Assembly: GCA_039804245.1 (NCBI GenBank)
Contig: JBDLWO010000270.1
Span: forward strand, 1-7,416
Direction: 5' to 3'
Origin: M3007 sp039804245
GTDB lineage: Bacteria > Bacteroidota > Bacteroidia > Chitinophagales > Saprospiraceae
Length of the DNA stretch: 7,416 nt
Shown: one piece after another, positions 1 to 7,060 of the stretch
Layout of the letters: each line of letters starts with the position of its first letter
Numbering within the stretch: position 1 is the first letter of the stretch
The notes under the pieces: generated by a model
Told to the model about the DNA's origin: nothing
Seen by the model: only the letters and a program-made list of their open reading frames with translations
Database searches by the model: none
Position numbers and translations under genes: made by a program

Positions 1-42
1 GAAAAGAAAAAACCCTCGCAAGTTATTCACTTACAAGGGTTT
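1..42 (-). terminator. Rho-independent terminator after tRNA-Glu
   Basis: Read on the minus strand, AAACCCT (42 to 36) pairs with AGGGTTT (16 to 10). The inner segment AAGT/ACTT (20-23 with 29-32) can extend the hairpin around a TATTC loop. A T-rich tail (TTTTTTCTTTTC) follows immediately. A stem followed by a U-tract, 15 nt beyond the tRNA 3' end, is the classic form of an intrinsic terminator and fits termination of the tRNA transcript. Confidence 0.8.
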
Positions 43-56
43 ATAAACTGTCTAAG

Positions 57-128
57 TAGCCCGTACGGGAATCGAACCCGTGTTTCATCCGTGAAAGGGA
101 TGCGTCCTAACCCCTAGACGAACGGGCC
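57..128 (-). tRNA. tRNA-Glu, anticodon TTC
   Basis: The minus strand folds into a full cloverleaf. The acceptor arm is GGCCCGT against ACGGGCT, with discriminator A at 57. The D-arm starts GTCTAGGGGTTAGGAC. The anticodon stem is CATCC/GGATG around loop CTTTCAC, with anticodon TTC at 95-93. The T-arm is ACGGG-TTCGATT-CCCGT. T8 and C9, the GTCTA D-arm and the CTTTCAC loop match bacterial tRNA-Glu. The 3' CCA is not encoded; CTT follows the discriminator, so it must be added post-transcriptionally. The first acceptor pair is G1-U72, a wobble rather than Watson-Crick. The gene reads GAA and, by wobble, GAG codons. It lies downstream of the UbiD-family gene on the same strand but has its own promoter-like site and terminator, so it is probably a separate unit. 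Confidence 0.97.
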
Positions 129-145
129 TTCTTGCGAAAGCGCTG

Positions 146-178
146 CAAAGATAATATTATCTGGTTCAGACAACCAAA
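146..178 (-). promoter_or_regulatory. Bacteroidota-type promoter for tRNA-Glu
   Basis: On the minus strand TTTG (178 to 175) is followed after 21 nt by TATCTTTG (153 to 146). This is an exact match to the -33 TTTG / -7 TAnnTTTG pattern known for the primary sigma factor of Bacteroidota. Initiation a few bases downstream, near 139-141, would leave a leader of about 11-13 nt before the tRNA. The bases just after the -7 element are GC-rich (CAGCGC), as in many stable-RNA promoters. A perfect 14-bp palindrome, AGATAATATTATCT (149-162), overlaps the -7 element. The match is sequence-based; the start site is inferred. Confidence 0.7.
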
Positions 179-194
179 TATCTTTCAAAAAAAA

Positions 195-2015
195 TTAATC
201 ACCGTAACCATATTTTTTCAAAAGCTCCCGAACACGGCGCTGAACATCCGGATCAGGGATTAACTCTGGTGCATGATGCGGCTTTTTCCGGGCATCAATC
301 ACCAGAGAGCCACGACATCCCCAATGCTTGTCTTCTGTGAAAGATTTCACACCATATATATCATGACTCGGATTGGAACGTGTGTAGGTAACCCACAGGT
401 AGTTATTCAGGGTGGCTGCTGTGAAACTGCTGTCGTCGGTGAGAATGATGAGCGGTACGTCCGTCAGTTCCTGGCTGTCCATAGCCGCACAGAAACGCTC
501 TGCCTCCACCCGTCCCGGCGCATTTGCTGTGAAAGCCGGCGCCTCAACGGCCATGATGCCCGGCAGACATATCTGTGGATTCCCGAATCCTTCGGGCAGT
601 CGCAGTGATGCCGGAACTGTTGTAGCCGGCTCGCGGAGTTTCTCGCCCCGGCAGGCAACCACCACCTTGGATCCGGCATTCCAGCCAGAGCCCGAGTAAT
701 CCAGCGTGTCTATGGTGGTACGGGTATAAAAATGCAGGTCGCGACGCCAGTCAACGCGCTCCATGACGTGCCTGAAAAATACCGGTATGTCGTGTGTGTC
801 GAGCTTCGGATTGTCATCGGAAGCAGCTATGAACAGATACTTGGCCAGCGATGTCTGACCAGTTCCGAGTATGCGGTTGGCGATGGTGAGTATCTCCTCG
901 GGTGCGCGCTCGCGGAAGGGCATGTACCGCTCATGCCCGATGGCCAGCAACAGCGGGTGCACGCCTGCGGCATCAACGGCATGCAATTCCTTCAATCCCG
1001 GAAATTCCTGGGGCGTGAGCGGGGCCACAAGCTCGTGAATAAGCCAACCAAAACTGCTGTCTTCCATGGGCGGACGACCCACAACTGAAAAGTGCCAGAG
1101 TGGATCTTTTCTGTGCCATACCTGATGAACTTTCATCACCGGGAAATCATGGGTGAGGGAATAATAGCCCAGGTGGTCGCCAAAAGGCCCCTCCGGCTTT
1201 TTTACCCCTTTCTGTATCTCTCCGGTTATCACAAAGTCTGCATCACTGCTCAGAAAATGCCCGTCGCGGCAGGTATATCTGAAGCGGCGGCCTGCCAGCA
1301 TTCCTGCGAATGTCAGTTCACTGAGTCCCTCCGGTAAGGGCATGATGGCCGAGAAAGCGTGGCTCGGGGGACCGCCAACAAAGACGGAGCAATGAAAGGG
1401 TTCATCAAGCCGGTTGTATTTTTCATGATGCACGCCAATTCCCCTGTGAAGCTGGTAATGCATACCGATCTCCCGGTTCATCTCGTAGTTGTTACCGCTC
1501 AGCTGTACCCGGTACATGCCGAGGTTGGCATTCATCGGCCCGCGCCTGTCCGGGTCTTCGGTATATACCTGTGGCATGGTGACAAATGCACCGCCGTCCA
1601 TAGGCCACCCCTTTACCAGCGGCAACTGGTCAATTGTAGTGGTACCCCAGGTGACGGGCGCACCAAAGCGGCTTTTCATCGGCAGTGCCGACAGGGCTGT
1701 GAGCGGAGCACCGGAATAGTGCAGCGGATTTCTGAGTGCCTGTATGGGATCTTTTTTCAGCTCAATAACGCGCTTGACCTTTTCAAGGGTGTGTCTGAAA
1801 AGAAAAGCGGTCTGCTCAAAGGTGCCATAAATATTGCTGACGGCCTGAAATGGGCTTCCTTTAACTCGTTCGAACAGAATGGCAGGGCCCTGTTTTTCAA
1901 ATATCTGCCGGTGAATTTCGGCCATCTCAAGGTCAGGATTGACCTCTTCCCTGATTCTGATTAATCGCTTGTGACGTTCAAGATCGTTTACGGCTGCTCT
2001 GAGGGATGAATGCAT
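195..2015 (-). CDS. ubiD: UbiD-family prenylated-FMN decarboxylase
   Basis: This 606-residue protein belongs to the UbiD family of reversible decarboxylases. These act on aromatic or alpha,beta-unsaturated acids using prenylated FMN made by a UbiX partner, in the cytoplasm. Visible hallmarks are GPMNANLGMYRVQ at about 159-171 (cofactor/metal region), PEGPFGDHLGYY at 274-285 with the acidic pair E275 and D280 expected in the active site, and TRSNPSHDIYG near 545-555 in the C-terminal domain. At 606 residues it is longer than the roughly 490-500 residues of E. coli UbiD, as in the long UbiD-like proteins of Bacteroidota. The symbol reflects family only. Bacteroidota generally use menaquinone, so a menaquinone-pathway or other aromatic-acid substrate is as likely as the ubiquinone precursor. 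No ubiX lies in the window. The ATG at 2015 is preceded by AACACAAA, an A-rich leader without Shine-Dalgarno. The ORF is intact. The family call is firm; the substrate is unknown. Confidence 0.92.
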   Translation of the reverse strand: MHSSLRAAVNDLERHKRLIRIREEVNPDLEMAEIHRQIFEKQGPAILFERVKGSPFQAVSNIYGTFEQTAFLFRHTLEKVKRVIELKKDPIQALRNPLHYSGAPLTALSALPMKSRFGAPVTWGTTTIDQLPLVKGWPMDGGAFVTMPQVYTEDPDRRGPMNANLGMYRVQLSGNNYEMNREIGMHYQLHRGIGVHHEKYNRLDEPFHCSVFVGGPPSHAFSAIMPLPEGLSELTFAGMLAGRRFRYTCRDGHFLSSDADFVITGEIQKGVKKPEGPFGDHLGYYSLTHDFPVMKVHQVWHRKDPLWHFSVVGRPPMEDSSFGWLIHELVAPLTPQEFPGLKELHAVDAAGVHPLLLAIGHERYMPFRERAPEEILTIANRILGTGQTSLAKYLFIAASDDNPKLDTHDIPVFFRHVMERVDWRRDLHFYTRTTIDTLDYSGSGWNAGSKVVVACRGEKLREPATTVPASLRLPEGFGNPQICLPGIMAVEAPAFTANAPGRVEAERFCAAMDSQELTDVPLIILTDDSSFTAATLNNYLWVTYTRSNPSHDIYGVKSFTEDKHWGCRGSLVIDARKKPHHAPELIPDPDVQRRVRELLKKYGYGD

Positions 2016-2225
2016 TTTGTGTTATTTGGTACAACCACCCGGAGATACACCCGGCCGGTCGCATTTGGACAAGTAGAATGCATTTTTAACACCTTTTTGT
2101 AATAAAAGTTGCGACAATGGTATCCGATTTCCGATGAAACCCGTCGGGTGGGATTACCGTTGCAGCAGTATCCAGGTCAAGTACACAACGAAACCGGAGT
2201 CTGCCATCCCCGTTCAGGCAAATGT
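2016..2225. other. Intergenic spacer, no supported gene
   Basis: These 210 bp separate the stop of the T9SS protein from the start of the UbiD-family gene, both on the minus strand. I see no coding region with a recognisable product and no T-tailed hairpin. A perfect inverted repeat, ACCCGTCGGGT, lies at 2139-2149, but its one-base centre cannot form a normal hairpin. The best promoter-like site for the UbiD-family gene is TACCATTG on the minus strand (2122 to 2115), one mismatch from TAnnTTTG, without a matching upstream TTTG. I do not call it a promoter. Confidence 0.5.
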
Positions 2226-5200
2226 TCACTGTTTTACCAGCTGCATCGTCATTTGTCCTTCACCACTTACAATGCGCAACTGGTATGTGCCGGCGGGCAA
2301 CTGGTTGATGTCAAGTGGAATATTCTGTTCCTGCACCTGCTTTTCCATCAGGTATCTGATCAGTTTTCCATGCTCGTCTGTCAGGGAGATATACAAATCT
2401 CTCGGTTGGGTGAATGCTACCGCGAGTGTTGCTTTCTGATGCGCCGGATTGGGAAATATTTCGGCAAATACCTCTTCGCCGGGCTCAAAGGCTGTCACGG
2501 TTTCTGTCAGGGTGATTTCAAATTGTGCAGTACATCCACGTTCATCGGTGATGATCAGTGTGTAATGGCCTGCTGCTGCATTGTACAGGTTCGGTGTTCC
2601 CGACGGAGGCAGAGCATTGCCGTTGTGCATCCACAAGGCCTGAAAGCTCCCCTGTACTCCGCTGACAGTTACCTCTACCACGCCGTTTTGCTGATTTTGT
2701 GAGGGCTGTACCACGTTCTGGGGCGCAATTACAACGGGATCAGGGTTGTGAATAGTGTCAGACAGGATCAGTTCACAATCCAGGGCGTCTGTAATGGTAA
2801 CACTGTGCACACCCGCTCCCGCGCCTGTGAGGGCGGAGTTTGTTGTTCCGTCCGACCACAGATACAGATATGGTCCGGTGCCACTCGCCACTGTCAGAAT
2901 GATGCTTCCGTCGCTGGAATTATGGCAGTTGGGGTCGGTGGTCGCCAGGGTGGCCGCCAGATTGCAGATACTCCCCGAGCAGGCATCAACCACGCCTGTG
3001 AAGCTGGTCTGACACCCTCCGGCGTCCTCCACGACGGTGAAATAGGTGGCTCCGGCAGGCAGCAATTCGCCATCCGGGTTGCCATACAATGTGTAAGGCG
3101 GGGTTCCTCCGGCGACATGGATATCGAGGCGTGCAACATCAACGTCCATGCATCTTTCATCCACAATCATTTCGAGTGGAAAATAGTCTGGTTGTAAGCC
3201 TCCGTCGGCCAAACGGATGCAGAAGTTGCCTGTTGAAGTGCCGGCGGCACTGTGTTGTGCCGCTATCTGGAGGTAATATGTTTCTCCGGCAGTGAGACCG
3301 CCAACTGTGACATATCCGTTGCATCGGAGCGGATTTTCGTGACAGGCAACCGGGCTCATGGCATCACAGGCTCCCTTCCAGACGGCCATTATATGCTGAA
3401 ACTCTGCCCCGGTGCTGATTCTGACCAATCCCGAAGCCGGAGCCTTGAAGGTAAACCATACATCTTCCGATAATGTCGGGACGCAGCCGGGCATTTGTCC
3501 GGCGAATGTCGCGCCAATGTTGGTTCCCTGTATGCAATCGCCTCCGACAATTATTTCCGGGGCATTCTGACAAAGGTCATTCACGGGTGCGTCGCGTTGT
3601 ACGACCTGCATTTCAGGACAAACGCTGCCTTCAACGGTAGCGAAAGTGCCGGAAATTTGCAGCAGATATGTTTCCCCCGGGTTCAACTGCTGCAAGCTCA
3701 GCCTGCCACCCTTGTGGTTTCCGGCTACTTCGGCAAGTGCGCTGCAGCCACCGCTGTACAGGGTCATGAGGTCGGAGAAATTCGAGTTGCTGATTATTTC
3801 GAGTACCTCCCCGGTTTGTAAAGCCGGGGCAGTAATCTGATACCAGATGTCTGCTCTTGCCAGTTCGTTCAGCGATGGTATCCTGTCGGTGTTCCCGTTT
3901 GTATTTACCGCCAAAGTGCAGGGTATTCCGGGTAACAAAGGTGTGGCACTGGCGCAGTCATCATGTGCAGGTACGACGGGAAGACTCTGTTCCTGTTGGA
4001 TGCTGACACACATTTTACCTCTCGATTTGCCATAACCACCCTCCTTGCCACATACACGGATTCTGAACTGTTCGCCCTCAACTACATGAAAACGGGCTGT
4101 TTCACCAGTAAATCCGTGTTCATCCCGATCCTGACAGGTTACAGACTCCAGTTGAGCACAATCGCCGCGATATATATTGACTACATCATTGAAGTCGGCA
4201 CCGGTTTTGAAAATAGCTGTACCCGTGAAACCTGCCTTCCATGTGTACCAGAGTGCCGGACCCGGTTTATTGATACATTCGGGCGTCGGACCATCGAAAA
4301 GGGCTGTCCAGGTATTTTCTTCCTGACAGCTGACTCCGTCGTAAAGAACTCTGGCGCTGCTGCAGATATCATTGGCTGCACCGTTCCCCGTTACTTTTAC
4401 ATTGTCAATGCCAAGCCACCAGGCCCACGTCTGGCCGTCTTCGTACTCAAAAACGATCCGCATCTGCTGGTCGCGATAAGCAGACAGGTCGAGCGAAATA
4501 TGTGTATAAGCCGGCAGTTGCGGACCACCCAGATCTGATTCAGCCTCTGATAGCGGATATTCCGAACCGTCGCTTTTTTGGAGATAAACGGCAAAGCGAT
4601 CCTGATAATAACGGTAAGTTACATCAAAATTCAGTTCAAACCTGCCGAATTGAGTTCCGTCGAACCATGGTGATATCAGCCTGACAGTTGAGAAGGCAGC
4701 CGAATCGCCCAGCAGATCATCGTCGAAATAGGCCATGCAGGTGCCATCCAGGTTTTTTCCGGCAGCCTTCGGATTGGGTGTGCTGCCGAACTGCCAGTCA
4801 TCGTCGCCTGTCAGAATCTCAGTTTCCCAGCCAGCCGGTCTGGAACAGTTATTGAAGGTTTCCCTGATTACATTGAAGCCGCTTCCACTGCCGGTAACTT
4901 TGATGTTGTCAACAGCGGCCCACCATGCAAATCCTCCTCCGTCGCTGTAGCGGAACACCAATCTCGCGTTGGCAGAAGCGGAAATGAAGGAAAGGTCAAA
5001 TTTTGTGGTAATGAACTCAAACAGGGTGTCGCCCGTGGAGTTGCCCTGGGTGAACGTTCTCAATACGTGCTCGCCATTCTCATCCGACAGCAGTATCTGA
5101 AATGATTCGGCAGAAGGGGCGTGATCCCGGTAATGTATATCGGCCGACATGGAAACGGTCGGAAAGTGGGAAATATCAAACGGTGCGCTGATGATATCGC

Positions 5201-5468
5201 AGGTATAGGAAGGTGTGTTGTTGCCCACGGCATCGTCGTCAATCACCAGAAAACAGGATCCGTTCATGCTCAGACCATTCTGATCATTGTTCCGAAGCCC
5301 GTCGTCAACATACCATACCGCATTCTGATTGCCGGCAATCTGCACCGACCACCCCTGTGGCAGAGAACACCCGCTATCGAAATTTTCCGAAAAAATAACC
5401 TCCTGCGCGCCCGAAATGAATGGAACTGTGCAAAGAAAAATGGTTCTGACAATAAAACGAAGCTGCAT
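2226..5468 (-). CDS. Large modular T9SS-secreted surface protein
   Basis: This 1080-residue protein is predicted to cross the inner membrane by Sec and the outer membrane by the type IX system, ending up surface-anchored or released. Residues 1-21 form a signal peptide, with likely cleavage after ISGA. Two 'choice-of-anchor J'-type jelly-roll domains follow at about 23-193 and 199-362; each opens with E-x-F-(D/N)...GW and closes with WWxxxDNxKVTG (182-193, 350-361). Three PPC-like modules occupy about 366-490, 502-618 and 630-753, with regularly spaced cysteines and an aromatic W-(Y/F) strand. SprB-like repeats run from about 760 to 988, clearest at 834-905 (DGSI..GTGPY.Y.WSDG..T..L.G..AG.HSVTITD). 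The C-terminus (about 1003-1080) is a type A sorting domain with FPNP and LPAGTYQLRI. Binding modules dominate and no catalytic motif is visible, so adhesion or glycan binding is the best guess. It is transcribed divergently from the DUF1800 gene. Confidence 0.9.
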   Translation of the reverse strand: MQLRFIVRTIFLCTVPFISGAQEVIFSENFDSGCSLPQGWSVQIAGNQNAVWYVDDGLRNNDQNGLSMNGSCFLVIDDDAVGNNTPSYTCDIISAPFDISHFPTVSMSADIHYRDHAPSAESFQILLSDENGEHVLRTFTQGNSTGDTLFEFITTKFDLSFISASANARLVFRYSDGGGFAWWAAVDNIKVTGSGSGFNVIRETFNNCSRPAGWETEILTGDDDWQFGSTPNPKAAGKNLDGTCMAYFDDDLLGDSAAFSTVRLISPWFDGTQFGRFELNFDVTYRYYQDRFAVYLQKSDGSEYPLSEAESDLGGPQLPAYTHISLDLSAYRDQQMRIVFEYEDGQTWAWWLGIDNVKVTGNGAANDICSSARVLYDGVSCQEENTWTALFDGPTPECINKPGPALWYTWKAGFTGTAIFKTGADFNDVVNIYRGDCAQLESVTCQDRDEHGFTGETARFHVVEGEQFRIRVCGKEGGYGKSRGKMCVSIQQEQSLPVVPAHDDCASATPLLPGIPCTLAVNTNGNTDRIPSLNELARADIWYQITAPALQTGEVLEIISNSNFSDLMTLYSGGCSALAEVAGNHKGGRLSLQQLNPGETYLLQISGTFATVEGSVCPEMQVVQRDAPVNDLCQNAPEIIVGGDCIQGTNIGATFAGQMPGCVPTLSEDVWFTFKAPASGLVRISTGAEFQHIMAVWKGACDAMSPVACHENPLRCNGYVTVGGLTAGETYYLQIAAQHSAAGTSTGNFCIRLADGGLQPDYFPLEMIVDERCMDVDVARLDIHVAGGTPPYTLYGNPDGELLPAGATYFTVVEDAGGCQTSFTGVVDACSGSICNLAATLATTDPNCHNSSDGSIILTVASGTGPYLYLWSDGTTNSALTGAGAGVHSVTITDALDCELILSDTIHNPDPVVIAPQNVVQPSQNQQNGVVEVTVSGVQGSFQALWMHNGNALPPSGTPNLYNAAAGHYTLIITDERGCTAQFEITLTETVTAFEPGEEVFAEIFPNPAHQKATLAVAFTQPRDLYISLTDEHGKLIRYLMEKQVQEQNIPLDINQLPAGTYQLRIVSGEGQMTMQLVKQ

Positions 5469-5500
5469 GGGAAACTGATGAAACTAAAATAGGCGTAAAT

Positions 5501-5533
5501 TTTGCGCTAAAGATATAAAATTTGCTAATATTG
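5501..5533 (+). promoter_or_regulatory. Promoter candidate for DUF1800-DUF1501 operon
   Basis: TTTG at 5501-5504 is followed after 21 nt by TAATATTG at 5526-5533, one mismatch from the Bacteroidota -7 consensus TAnnTTTG. The spacing equals that of the tRNA-Glu promoter in the same window. Initiation near 5538-5541 would give a 5' leader of under 20 nt before the ATG at 5558. This location also argues against the upstream TTG at 5522 as the start codon, since it lies inside the promoter. Confidence 0.55.
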
Positions 5534-5541
5534 CACTTAAA
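5508..5541 (-). promoter_or_regulatory. Weak promoter candidate for T9SS protein gene
   Basis: On the minus strand TATCTTTA (5515 to 5508) is one base from TAnnTTTG, and TTTA (5541 to 5538) lies 22 nt upstream, where TTTG would be expected. Both boxes deviate by one base, so this is weaker than the plus-strand site it overlaps. It is the best-placed candidate in the 89-bp gap and would give a leader of about 30 nt. Confidence 0.35.
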
Positions 5542-5557
5542 TTGGAATAATCAATTT

Positions 5558-7051
5558 ATGTCTTCATTCAATTTACACGTTTCCGGAGGCGATACTGCTC
5601 CCTTTCTGAGTGATCCGCTGGCACCGTATGTTCCGTCCCCTTCCAAACCCTGGGATGCCCGCAGGGTGGCGCACCTGTACCGCAGGCTCGGATACGGCGC
5701 CTCTGTTGAGCAAATCGAAGCCGGACTGCAATTGTCGCCTTCCGAACTGATAGATCAGCTGCTCGATGCTGCTGCTGATCTGGGTACACCCGATCCGCCG
5801 TACTGGGGCGGCTGGACGATGAACGAGTATGCCGCCAGCACCGATCCCAATCTGATCTTTACGCACCGCGATGAGCTCCGGCGGCGCTGGCTGCAGGAAA
5901 TGCTCGACGAGGGCATCCGGTCGAAAATGGCACTTTTCTGGCACAATCACTTTGTAACGGAACTGGATGTGTTCGGATGCAGTGCCTACCTGTGGGATTA
6001 TTTCTCGCTCATTCACGAATATGCTTTCGGAAATTTCAGGGTATTTACCCGCGAAATGGGCAAGTCGGGGGCCATGCTCTCTTACCTGAACGGAAATGAT
6101 AATGTTGCCGGTAACCCCAATGAGAATTATGCCCGTGAACTCATGGAGCTGTTCACGATGGGCGAGGGGAACGGATACTCTCAACAGGATATCGTGGAAA
6201 TGTCGCGCGCACTCACGGGCTGGCGCGCAAACGAATATCTCTGTACTCCGCCTTATTTCGATCCGGCCAAACACGATAACGGGTCGAAAACCATTTTCGG
6301 ACAAACAGCCAATTACAACTATACCACCGCTCACAACCTGGTCTTCTCTGCCAGGGCAACCCAGGTTTCTCATTATATAACCGGCAAGCTGTACAAACAT
6401 TTCGTAGCCGCCCGCCTCGATAATGAAGTTATCGCCGGTCTTGCCCAAACTTTCAGGAACAGTAACTGGGAGTTGATGCCTGTAATCAAACAGCTGGTGA
6501 AAAGTGAACACTTTTTCGAGGAGTCTTTCATCAATGCCCGCCTGAAAAATCCGCTGGAGTCTATGCTCGGTATTCTGAAAAGTGCCGGGGTGTCGGCACC
6601 TCAGGTGGCCAATAACTGGTGGAATGCCCTCTATTACTGGTCTTACCTGCTGGGTCAGGAGGTTTTCAATCCGCCCAATGTGGCCGGATGGAAAGAGCAT
6701 CACGCCTGGCTCAATGAAAGTACGCTCACAGCCCGCTGGAATTACAGCTCATCCTTCGCCTATTTCCTTACTACGGATGAGTCTGTCCGCGAAAAACTCC
6801 GCTCTCTGGCTCAGTCGCTGACCTCCGACAGCAATGATCCGGATGTAATTGTACGTGCGCTCACGTCGTTTTTTACCGGACAAACGCTGGAACCGGTTCA
6901 CCACCAGGCTGCGGTGATCAACTTCAAGGCCTCTGTGCCCGAGAACTACTACGAAGATGGCTCCTGGAATCTTTACTGGGACTCCGCTCCGTATCAGATT
7001 GTAAATTTCCTGTACTACCTGGTCAAGCTCCCCGAATTTCAACTTACCTGA
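5558..7051 (+). CDS. DUF1800 family protein
   Basis: The 497-residue product is a DUF1800 (PF08811) protein of unknown biochemical function. Family landmarks are WDARRVAHLYRRLGYGAS at 32-49, KMALFWHNHF at 123-132, the conserved block NPNENYARELMELFTMGEG at 186-204 followed by ALTGWR, and NPPNVAGWKEHHAWLN at 371-386. The length is normal for the family. The reading frame stays open upstream to a TTG at 5522, but I chose the ATG at 5558: the upstream segment overlaps the promoter candidate, and the residues it would add (LILHLNWNNQF) match no family feature. No Shine-Dalgarno is visible; the leader is A/T-rich, usual for Bacteroidota. No clear signal peptide or membrane segment is seen. The stop lies 9 bp before the DUF1501 gene, implying co-transcription. 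DUF1800 and DUF1501 genes are neighbours in many bacteria, which supports a shared role. Confidence 0.93.
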   Translation: MSSFNLHVSGGDTAPFLSDPLAPYVPSPSKPWDARRVAHLYRRLGYGASVEQIEAGLQLSPSELIDQLLDAAADLGTPDPPYWGGWTMNEYAASTDPNLIFTHRDELRRRWLQEMLDEGIRSKMALFWHNHFVTELDVFGCSAYLWDYFSLIHEYAFGNFRVFTREMGKSGAMLSYLNGNDNVAGNPNENYARELMELFTMGEGNGYSQQDIVEMSRALTGWRANEYLCTPPYFDPAKHDNGSKTIFGQTANYNYTTAHNLVFSARATQVSHYITGKLYKHFVAARLDNEVIAGLAQTFRNSNWELMPVIKQLVKSEHFFEESFINARLKNPLESMLGILKSAGVSAPQVANNWWNALYYWSYLLGQEVFNPPNVAGWKEHHAWLNESTLTARWNYSSSFAYFLTTDESVREKLRSLAQSLTSDSNDPDVIVRALTSFFTGQTLEPVHHQAAVINFKASVPENYYEDGSWNLYWDSAPYQIVNFLYYLVKLPEFQLT

Positions 7052-7060
7052 TCGCCTGTC

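Noticed and set aside
1359..1964. A 201-codon plus-strand open frame
   Set aside because: It is antisense to the conserved N-terminal third of the UbiD-family gene and its translation shows no family features.
2139..2149. Perfect inverted repeat ACCCGTCGGGT as a terminator or operator
   Set aside because: The single-base centre leaves no hairpin loop, no T-tract follows on either strand and no second copy is seen, so chance is adequate.
2109..2702. A 197-codon plus-strand open frame starting in the spacer
   Set aside because: Most of it is antisense to the T9SS sorting domain and SprB-like repeat. The cysteine-rich translation resembles no family, and no promoter or leader fits.
3963..4538. 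A 191-codon plus-strand open frame
   Set aside because: It is antisense to the anchor-J and first PPC-like modules, whose motifs and cysteine spacing confirm the minus-strand frame.
2226..5468. The modular repeats as a DNA-level repeat array or mobile element
   Set aside because: Similarity is visible only at the protein level. There are no terminal repeats, target duplications or transposase.
5573..6703. A 376-codon open frame on the minus strand
   Set aside because: It lies entirely antisense to the DUF1800 gene, whose family motifs run through the same bases. The translation has no recognisable domain and reads as a codon-bias shadow.
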